Assembly (NCBI GenBank): GCA_037042185.1
Contig: JAXQJY010000024.1
Coordinates: 186,001 to 250,000 of the forward strand
DNA from: Sordariomycetes sp. S80-01Y
Taxonomy: Eukaryota > Ascomycota > Sordariomycetes
Direction: 5' to 3'
Length of the DNA: 64,000 nucleotides
The notes under the pieces were generated by a model. It had not been told where the DNA came from, searched no databases, and worked only from the letters and a program-made list of their open reading frames with translations. Below, one piece after another: positions 55,992-64,000 of this stretch. Both the position numbers and the translations under genes were made by a program. Within the stretch, counting starts at the first letter, position 1, and the number at the start of each line of letters is the position of its first letter.

Positions 55992-58075
55992 ATGTCTGAT
56001 AATCTGAATCCGGCACAGACGGGGGGCAGTAATGCCAGCGAATTTGTATGTTCCATCCCTTCCTAGAATAACTAGGTCGGCGCGATGACTGACACCACCC
56101 AATAGGTCCGAAAGCTGCATCGGTAAGCTAGAACAGCTTCGGTAACGATTTCCGTTCGATTGACAATTCTAATAGCATGCTCGAAGACCCTTCGCACCAG
56201 GATGTGGCGCGATGGAGCAAGGATGGAGATACCTTCTTGGTGGTCGAGGTATGGATCACGTCATGTTATGTTGCTAGGAGTACTGACATTCGGTAGGGCG
56301 AGAAGTTTACGCGATCGATCCTCCCGAAACACTTCAAGCACAGCAATATGTCGAGTTTCATCCGGCAGTTGAATAAGTACGACTTTCACAAAGTCAAGCC
56401 GACGACCGATAGCGATGGCAACAACTTAAGCAATGCAAGTGGACACCCACGCATGTACAACCCGCGCATGCTGACTGTTACAGGTTCTTGAGTTCAAGCA
56501 TCCCTTCTTTCGTCGCGACAGCAAGGATGATCTCGATAATATTCGAAGAAAGGCGCCGGCCTCTCGGAACAAGCAGGCGGCCGACGAGTTCACAACGAAC
56601 CACCACATCAGCGTGATCTCGGAGCAACTTGCAGCAACTCAGCAACAGGTGCAGCAGCTTCAAGAGCTGTACACTGATGTTTCGCACTCGAACAAAGTTC
56701 TCATCAACGAAGTACTGCAGCTGCAACGGACCATCAAGGCGCAGAAGCAAGCTTCCCACGAGATCGTCAACTACCTCACGCCGTATGATGGCCAGAGCAA
56801 CAATGTCGGCGTTCAGCCAGTCACGACCAATGGCCCAGCCCAGAACAGTGATGAATCGGCTGCGGAGCTCCAAAGAGCCCGAGAACTGCTCTCAAGCGTT
56901 CCCACCGAGACCATTACCGATCGCGAGCTTGAGCGTCTCCAAAACGTCTACGGTTCGCCCGCTGACTCGAACACAATTGTCACGCCTAGCTCGATGCCCC
57001 TTGTCGACGGTAACCCCATGCACGACATCGCGCGGTATCCTATCTATCCCGTCGGCCAGACTGTCGGCATCGATCCTTTCCACTCGGATCACATTCACAA
57101 GATCCCGTACGCCATGCCCAATGATGCGAGCGGAGGTGTCGTACCTGAACCGCAAGTGTCGCAAGCTCCTCAGGTTACCGGTCCGGACAAGAACGGGGAA
57201 TCGATGTGGGGAGCGAGGAAACCTCGCATTCTGCTGGTTGAAGACGATTTAACCTGTGCCAAGATTGGCACGAAGTTCCTTAAATCGATGGGCTGTGAGG
57301 TAGAGCATGCCGTAAGTCTCCCTTCCATATGACACACAGTTGATGTGTGCAAATCGGGCCGGAAGCGCCGCGGACCTGTTGGAACGTCCCGAAAGCTAAC
57401 ATATCACGCAGGCCAACGGTGCCGTTGCGTTCCAACGTATGTCTGATCTGCAGAATCGCGACTACTTCGATATGATCTTCATGGACATCGTGATGCCCAT
57501 GCTGGACGGTGTCTCTGCCACTTTGTATATTCGCCAGAACTTCCCAGCCATCCCCGTTATCGCCATGACGTCGAATATTCGCCCCGAAGAAGTGAATGGG
57601 TACTTTGAACATGGTATGCATCATTTCTCCTTGCCGGAGACAGCCACTTACACTTTTAGCAGGAATGAATGGGGTACTGGCCAAACCTTTCACTAAGGAT
57701 GGCATGTACAAATCTGTTCGCACCCATCTAGGCCACCTCATGAAGAACCCCCCTGCAGAGTCTGATTTAACCTCTGGTGGTGGCTACTTCATGGGCAACT
57801 CGTACCTCAACCCGACCGCCACCCTCAAGTATGAGGCGCAGACCCCCCCAGCCAACAGCTCCAATTGGTCGCCCGGCCTCGGCCAGGGCGCCATGGGCGG
57901 CGCCATGGATCAAGGCTACGGCTTCTTGAATGGTAGCAACCAGTACACCATGGCAACGGCAGGTCACAGGCCAAACTACTCGCAGAACTTGCAGTCCGCC
58001 AACTCAAGCTCAGGACATCTATCGGACGTCGATAGTCCTCCCGAAAAACGCCAAAGACTGAACCCCAATTACTGA
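55992..58075 (+). CDS. SKN7: SKN7 stress response regulator (HSF-type DNA-binding plus receiver domain)
   Basis: Exons are 55992-56045, 56106-56122, 56176-56248, 56297-56434, 56484-57311, 57412-57613 and 57663-58075, giving 574 aa. Exon 2 is only 17 nt. Intron 4 (56435-56483) starts with GCAAGT, a GC-AG intron with a CTGAC branch point. The HSF-type DNA-binding domain spans about residues 17-105 ([45 protein letters not shown]), then a coiled coil ([15 protein letters not shown]). The receiver domain covers about 342-455: acidic pair in ILLVEDD, phospho-acceptor Asp395 in [13 protein letters not shown], Thr in VIAMTSN and Lys445 in LAKPF. In fungi Skn7 receives phosphate from the Sln1/Ypd1 relay and drives oxidative and osmotic stress genes in the nucleus. 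Polar Asn/Ser-rich tail. Confidence 0.95.
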
Positions 58076-60473
58076 TCCTCGGTGACACGGTGATGTAGTG
58101 CGGCAAGAAGCGTGGTGACGCGATGCCTCGCTGGTGTGGTGTGACGATGTTGACCCTCACGGGTGCTTGTTGGTCTGGTTGCCAATTTTGCCTTCGAAGT
58201 TAGACGACACAATGTCCGCAACAAACCGACTATGTGCGATTCGCACGGAGGTGGCTTGCACTAGCAGGTCTCGGTCGGGTTTGATTAGCTTCCACTCAGG
58301 TCCGTCACCGATGGCTCGGTCGACTTCGGCGAGCTACCGGCTACTTGCGACTTGACGTCCGGAGCACGAAGGTTCACTGGCGACTGGACATGCAGCCGTG
58401 AGCGGCTCTTTGGAAGCCATGAGGTGAATGGTGAACCTTGCTTCCGGACCGTGCAACTTTATTGCATCCGCAGGCAAAGGCAGATGTGATGCGCGCATAA
58501 TGCTGCGGCAGGCGCAGAGACGGCTTCGAGCCGATGGTGAGAATAGACTGAGAAGACCATGGACCATGGCAGTAAACGAAAGCCGTGGACGGAGCATAGA
58601 TTGAGAGGCTCCCGGGAGTCCTTCTTGTTGGATTTCGGATGACGACCTCTGGACATGGGAGCTGGTAGTATCGACAATGTGGCAAGCGTGCTTGGATTAA
58701 TATGCTATCGGCATTGGGGAAAGTGTGTGGGAAAACAGGCGACACCACGTTTATATCGAAGTCGGAATCTGGAGTGGGATCTGAATTCAAGTACGGAGTA
58801 CCCCATCATCAAGAAGTTTCAATAGTCGTCGGGACGTGGACCTGCCGGGTGCATGGCGTCGTGGGCTTGACGCCAAGACGGTCGAGCCTAGTCGTGACAG
58901 TAGCATTGTGGCGATGGAGGCTTTCGAATATTGAAAACGCCTTTGAATATTGCTGACGCAGAGGCACCATCATTTCAGAACCGAGCGCCGTTGGGCGATG
59001 ACGCAGAGGTAGGCCGCCTTATATATCCCTCCCATTTCCCAGCGTCGATCCAGACCCGGCCAAGACTGGGTCGGGACGTGGGCCTGTGCATGGGTGACTA
59101 GGTTCCACGGAGGGTCTGGAACCAAGTGACGACAGCGGGAAGGGAAGACCCCTGGATCTTTTGTCGCGGGGTTCGGCTTTTGGAGATTTGTTTGATGATT
59201 ATGCTGAAGATGTCGTTTCACGCTGAGAGCCTGTGTCGCCATCCGGGGGCCCAGGCTCGCCAGGCTGTCCAGACCCTCCGCTGGACGCCACGCAACTGAC
59301 TGAGAACGGAAGAAACGGTGATCACGCGGGCTTGGTGTCACGGTACGAGGCACGACACTGGCCACTTCGGGGTGTGGCTTTACGCTTTTGCTATGTGGCA
59401 CCTAGACCGACTTGTGAGTCCGTTACGTCGCCTCGGCTAAACGATTGGACTCTTGCTTGGATGGATCTAGATCGTGGGCTGAGCTCCGAGCGAGATTCAT
59501 TCGCGGCCTTGCCAACAGCGACGCGAACACGCGCGGATGCGTCGGGAGAAGCCCGATCGACCTGGACAACTCTGGTTTGACAAGTGGCGTGGTTGACGAT
59601 TCGGGGCCAGCATCCTCGCAGTGATATAGCCGGTATCTCGCTGCTCTATAGACTGTTTCTCAAGCTTCTGATGCCAGGCCTGGTTCGAACCAATGGTAAG
59701 TGGAAGATGTTTTCAAGCCGCATTTTCTTTCTTGAACAGATGCCCTTCATTTACAAGCGTCCCGAATTAGAAGGGAAATTGTCCAAAGCCGAGTCCGGGG
59801 GCGGGCGAGTTAGGTTGAGGCTTGGTCCGCGGTTCGCGAGCACCGCAAACGCCACGACAACCGGTCTTCTCTGCTATACCCAAGTACCGTCGAGATCAAA
59901 TGTTCTTGGTCGCTATTGTTTCTCCCTGGGCTAGTTATCTCTGTTACAGAAAGCAAACAGCTTGTTCCCAACCAGTGTTGGGAAAGTACAGAGGTCTAGG
60001 ATTTACACGTGCTTTGCTTGCGCCAGGTGAGCGTTTCATGTTCTAAGCTCACTTCATGCGCAAGTCTTGTAGTCAGACCATCGAGATTTACATTAACCAT
60101 TCTCATTCACTCGCAGCGATCGACCCGGGCTGATGTGGTATACGTGATTCTTGGTCGAGTGACTAGTGCCGTTTGCTGGAAAGCATAAGGCGTAAACCCA
60201 AGAGGTCTCACCGTCGGATGCCGCAGCATGTCAGGAACAAATCGCGAGGTTTTAAACCTCACTCGTTAGTAAACGCGCTCGTACTCTCAATCCCATTTGC
60301 GTCTTCTGTGAGAAACCCGTCGTTGATGGCAAGGAAGGAAAAGTGTGTGCGTGGTGAAGGGAAGGACAGGAAGTTCTAGATCGTCTGGGATCACGATATC
60401 CTGGTGTGTTGTTCGGCTGGTCACATTTAAGGCCAATATTCTATGGTCTAGATTTCCAAGAATGTTTGTGGCA
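58076..60473. other. Convergent spacer, 2.4 kb, no supportable gene
   Basis: This lies between the 3' ends of SKN7 and the threonine-aldolase gene. Open frames at 59233-59580 and 59584-59934 (+) show no family features. I see no repeat ends. Confidence 0.45.
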
Positions 60474-61747
60474 CTAAGAACAGCCGCCCTGCACCTCCTC
60501 ATCCGCCAACTTTACCCCCTTCTTCTTGTCCTCCATTAACTTCGCCAGTCCTTCCACCAAATCCCTCGCCGCCTGCTCGGTGGTTTGGTGGTGGAACACC
60601 AGCCTCCCATTGGGGAACACTGTGATCTTCTTGCTCGCGCAATACTCCACGAATGCGGCCCCTGGAATGCCCACACCGTCGAGGTCTAGAACCACCATGT
60701 TCGTTTGACACGGCAACGCAAGCTTGTAGCCTAAACCTTGCAATTGATCCCCCACGGCCTTGGTTAGAGTGTGCACCGACTTGAGTCGAGGGACGGTGTG
60801 TTGCATGGCGGACAGCGCCGCGGCGGCCATCATTCCAGGCTGGCGCGTGCCGCCGCCGAACATCTTGCGGTACCACTTTGCGCGCTCGATGAAGCGCTTC
60901 GAGCCGGCGATGACGGAGCCCATGGGGGCGCCGAGCCCCTTGGCGAGACAGATGGAGAGGGAGTCAAAGCAGGCGCAGTAGTCGCGGAGAGAGACATCCT
61001 CACCGGCCACAGCATCGAGAACACGGGCTGCGTCGAGATGCATGGCAATAGGGGGCGTCCCCTCGGGAACGGGGAATGAGCGGACGTAGTCGCTGATGCG
61101 CTTTGCTTCTGCCAGGGGTAGAATAGTTCCGGAGAGGGTGTTCTCGAGGGCTACTACACGTGTGGGCGGGAAGTGGACTGCAAACTGTCAATACTACTGC
61201 TTCTCAGGGGGAGCCTCCTGAAACTCACTGTTTCCGTCGGCAATCATGTTCTTTTTCACATCCTCCAAGGTCAGGTGTACGCCATTTGCTGGGTGGACTG
61301 CTGTTACGCTTGCTTGTGAGAAGACGGGCAAGGCCCCTGACTCCCAGCATTGAACGTGGGCCCTGTGGTCCAGAAGCACTGTGTGAGGCGGTTGAGTGAG
61401 GTGAGTTCTCAGGCAGATCTGGTTCCCTTGTGTGCCAGACATGGTCCACAAGGCAGCCTCCTTTCCTGTGATTTCCACGACGTGAGCTTCCAAAGCCTTC
61501 ACCGACGGATCGCCGTCGGCGTCGTAGATGTCATCTTGGAAGGTGGCGTTGAAGATGGCCTGTCAAGTTTGTCAGAACAAGGTTACGGGGAAGGAAAAGG
61601 GTTGTGGTTTACCTGCATCATTGACATGGTAGGAACAGTCATGACATCGGACCGGAAGTCACGCGAGGCTTTGGCCTCGGCAGCTTCCATCTTGGAAGCC
61701 ATCTTGGGTGTGAGAACGGGCTCGAGCTCGGTAGGAATGCTGCCCAT
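60474..61747 (-). CDS. Threonine aldolase-type PLP enzyme (beta-eliminating lyase family)
   Basis: Exons (5' to 3') are 61747-61613, 61559-61229 and 61177-60474, giving 389 aa with introns of 53 and 51 nt. It is a fold-type I PLP enzyme of the threonine aldolase group. Landmarks are FRSDVMTVPT near the N-terminus, DDIYDADGDPSVKALE, EAALWTMSGTQGNQI (cofactor phosphate loop), MHLDAARVLDA (Asp204 to the pyridine N, Arg207 to the carboxylate) and the Schiff-base Lys235 in SICLAKGLGAPMGS. The reaction is cleavage of L-threonine/allo-threonine to glycine and acetaldehyde, as by yeast Gly1. A related specificity such as phenylserine aldolase is possible. Confidence 0.9.
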
Positions 61748-62679
61748 GGTTGCGGTTGTTGGCTGCGTAGGGGCTAGAAGATATAGAGCACGACGTGTTC
61801 TTAAGGTGGGAGGATACAGTCTGAAGGGAAGAGAGGATGGATGTATGAGCTTCTTATAAGTTCTTCCGGTCGTTATCGGACTCGGCGTTGATCCACTTGA
61901 TGTCGAGTTGGGGTTGCCATGCGGGGTCAAGATGGTGACGACGTCCGCCTTTCTGCGACGACTCTCGATGTTCGAACACACTAAACATAGCCTTGGGCGA
62001 TACCTTGGCCCCTCCGCAGAGCCACTGGGTCTCGTTTAACACCAATCAAGCGGCTCTTGACTTGGGTCTATGGACTGCAAAAGTGCAGTCCGGTCGGTTC
62101 CGCGGCCAACATGGCCGGCGAGGAGTTTGCCGCGGGAAAGCTTTGAGTCGATCTCCTCGTGTTTAAGCTTGGAAGATGGAGATTTACGTGCGGATGTTGG
62201 TCTTCTGGTCTACTAGGTGAACTCCGAATGCCGAACTGGCCAGTCAACTTGTGAACATTCTTGACGACTTTTGTTGTCGGGAAGCGGGTGACGGCCAGGA
62301 TAGAAAAAGGGGTAAAGTTGCCTGGCTTATTCTGTCACACACCTCCTTTTAGTTGAGGGCATCGTCAAAGGCCACTTTTAATTCTCCTTAATCCTCTCTA
62401 TAGAACAACTAGTAAAATAGACTTCGCCAATCACGTCAACACGATGCTCATGGTTTTAGGAGCTCGGGCATACCGTCTACACGCTATACCGTCACTGCAC
62501 ACCCATATGTGTCGGGGAGAACAGCGGGTAAATGCGGCTGAGATCAGAGCTCCGTTGCCCAATTTTGCCCGTCGCCTCCTTGCAGAATAATCTTCGCACC
62601 TCAACGGCCAAGATCCACCAGGTCCACTGTATCCCAATATGGTAGCCCGACCCCTTTTGTTTTGGTAGCGCCCGTCACA
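61748..62679. promoter_or_regulatory. Divergent spacer, threonine aldolase / membrane protein
   Basis: 932 bp between head-to-head genes. CTTATAAG at 61853-61860 is a TATA candidate, about 105 bp upstream of the threonine-aldolase start. No gene is seen. Confidence 0.4.
61853..61860 (-). promoter_or_regulatory. TATA-like box of the threonine-aldolase gene
   Basis: CTTATAAG, read TATAAG on the minus strand, sits about 105 bp before the start codon. The match is palindromic and short, so orientation is not decided by sequence. Confidence 0.35.
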
Positions 62680-64000
62680 ATGGCTGCCGAAACGAGCGGC
62701 ACTGAGCTTCAGGAGCACCCGGCACAGGACGATGGTTCATCCGCAGACGTTCAAGCCCGCGCGACAGCCCAGGTCAAGGTCTCGCGCTGGATGAAGCGGA
62801 TGCACGTGGTCTACGTCTACGCCCAGCACCACGGCTTCTTGGCCTTCGTCGCCATTCCACTCATCCTTGCCCTCGTGCTGATCGCGCAGCAGAAGCGTCA
62901 CGATGAAGACCAGTGCAGGCAGCGGGCCACCTCGTGCGGATTCGTCGGTAACGAGGATGCCTATGGATTAGGTATTCGTCTGGGGGTGTACCTACAATGG
63001 CTGGCTGCCTGCTTGGTCATTATCGTCTTTCCGTCTGAGGAACGGAGCCTGATAATCGCACTCGCTACTTTCAGCTCAGCCTTGACTGTCGCCATCCTTG
63101 TTCTGAGCTTCGATAACCAGTGCACCTTTTCGATCGAAATCATCGTCATGCTATGGATCACGTTCGTGACCGAGCTGCTCGCTTCCTTGACCAAGACGGC
63201 GATGAACATCATTGAAGTTGCCATCCAGGAGGTCCCGAGCTCTTCGGTCTCGGGGCGCGTGATGAGCTTCCGGGTTAACTTGGATGATCCTAAAGGCATG
63301 CACGGTCTGTACCTCGGAACCAATCTCGTTGAGCACCTGATGCTGGGTTACTCGATCTGGTTCTGGTGCAGGTTGGCCGTCGATCAAACGGCCACCTTTG
63401 TCCCGACGCCATGCGGCACTTCCATCTTCTTCCTGGCTCGCGTGCGGAGCGAGACGGGCATCATGGCTGTCAGTGTGATCATGGCGGTGTTTTCCACGGC
63501 CTTTCTGTTCCACGCTTTCGTGGGCTGGGTGTTCAAATGTCTGTTTTCGAAGAAGACCAACGAGATGATCCTGTCCGTCGTCATGATCTGTCTCTTCCCT
63601 CCACTCGTGATCATCGGGGTGGTCTTCGGGATGATGCCTGATCGATGGACATCTCGATTTCCGCAAGACTCGGAGGAGATCTGGCGTCTGATTGTTGCGG
63701 CGTGCGCATTGGCAGTGTCCGTGACTGGGATCGAGTTGATGTTGGTATGGAACGACGTGTCGGATGTGTACTCGGTGAGATCGACCGGTCAACTCATCCC
63801 GCTTTGCGTGGGCTTGGTCGGCCTGCTGCCGCTGCTTTGGAAGCTGGCCGGGAAATTGATTGCCGGTGAGCCCCTGCTCCCCCCAGCAGAGACTGGTGAG
63901 CTTTTAAGCCACCAAGATGTGTCTGACGGGGACGTAGAGGAGGGGGTTGCACGGGTATCGACGGCCAGCCAGTCGAGGGAGATGGTAGAGAGTGCGCCGC
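62680..64000 (+). CDS. Multi-pass membrane protein of unknown function (partial, runs off window)
   Basis: The frame is open from the ATG at 62680 through base 64000, giving 440 residues without a stop or evident intron. A hydrophilic N-terminus (about 45 aa) is followed by about eight or nine hydrophobic segments, for example FLAFVAIPLILALVLIA (about residues 53-69), LIIALATFSSALTVAILVL, IMAVSVIMAVFSTAFLFHAF, MILSVVMICLFPPLVIIGVV and LIPLCVGLVGLLPLLW. After about residue 390 the sequence becomes acidic and cytosolic-like (SHQDVSDGDVEEG). I recognise no family; layout suggests a fungal-specific integral membrane protein. No signal peptide is apparent before the first hydrophobic segment. Confidence 0.8.
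   Translation, partial: MAAETSGTELQEHPAQDDGSSADVQARATAQVKVSRWMKRMHVVYVYAQHHGFLAFVAIPLILALVLIAQQKRHDEDQCRQRATSCGFVGNEDAYGLGIRLGVYLQWLAACLVIIVFPSEERSLIIALATFSSALTVAILVLSFDNQCTFSIEIIVMLWITFVTELLASLTKTAMNIIEVAIQEVPSSSVSGRVMSFRVNLDDPKGMHGLYLGTNLVEHLMLGYSIWFWCRLAVDQTATFVPTPCGTSIFFLARVRSETGIMAVSVIMAVFSTAFLFHAFVGWVFKCLFSKKTNEMILSVVMICLFPPLVIIGVVFGMMPDRWTSRFPQDSEEIWRLIVAACALAVSVTGIELMLVWNDVSDVYSVRSTGQLIPLCVGLVGLLPLLWKLAGKLIAGEPLLPPAETGELLSHQDVSDGDVEEGVARVSTASQSREMVESAP

Noticed and set aside
59689-59700. TTCGAA-containing segment that resembles a tRNA T loop (GGTTCGAACC).
   Set aside because: No box A at the right distance, no anticodon arm and no acceptor stem on either strand.
1-64000. CRISPR arrays, integrated virus-like elements and full-length transposons.
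   Set aside because: I saw no regularly spaced repeats, reverse transcriptase, integrase, capsid or transposase motifs on either strand.

Overview
This window is from a filamentous ascomycete, most likely a Sordariomycete. The evidence is many short spliceosomal introns (about 43-100 nt) with GTRWGT-type donors and CTRAY branch points close to the acceptor, Zn2Cys6 regulators, a fungal Grainyhead-like factor, SKN7, a cyt b5-FMN lactate dehydrogenase, and large fungal transporter families. GC content is moderately high. The genus cannot be fixed from the sequence. Gene structures were worked out by hand, and for every multi-exon gene the summed exon length is a multiple of three.

Left flank (1-14935): the 3' end of an eIF2A gene, an intron-bearing tRNA-Lys(CTT), a gene desert of about 7 kb ending in a pyrimidine-rich leader, then a Grainyhead/CP2-like transcription factor whose start codon appears to lie in a tiny 14-nt first exon. 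Another 3.7 kb without a supportable gene follows.

Centre (14936-42684): a dense block of 14 genes that reads as a catabolic cluster for small hydroxy-acids or acid sugars. It contains two Zn2Cys6 regulators, four ACS-type (anion:cation symporter, Dal5/Tna1-like) MFS permeases, two different D-2-hydroxyacid dehydrogenases, a DHDPS/NAL-type aldolase, a class II aldolase, a DenD-like NAD-dependent dehydrogenase, a flavocytochrome-b2-like 2-hydroxyacid dehydrogenase without an evident mitochondrial presequence, a phytanoyl-CoA-dioxygenase-like oxygenase, an SDR and an atypical M19 'dipeptidase'. Many genes are paired head-to-head over 0.5-0.8 kb promoters, several of which carry CTCCGRA/TYCGGAG motifs. 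The inferred logic is import by the permeases, oxidation at the hydroxyl carbons by DenD/SDR/FMN enzymes, cleavage by the two aldolases, and handling of glyoxylate- or hydroxypyruvate-like products by the D-2-hydroxyacid dehydrogenases. The actual substrate is unknown.

Right flank (42685-64000): a DHA1-type drug/polyamine transporter, a DUF167 protein, a HAD-domain protein with an RGG tail (Swiss-Army-Knife RNA-repair HAD type), eIF2B epsilon, a long spacer, the SKN7 response regulator (seven exons, one GC-AG intron), another spacer, a threonine-aldolase-type PLP enzyme, and the start of an unrecognised multi-pass membrane protein that runs off the window.
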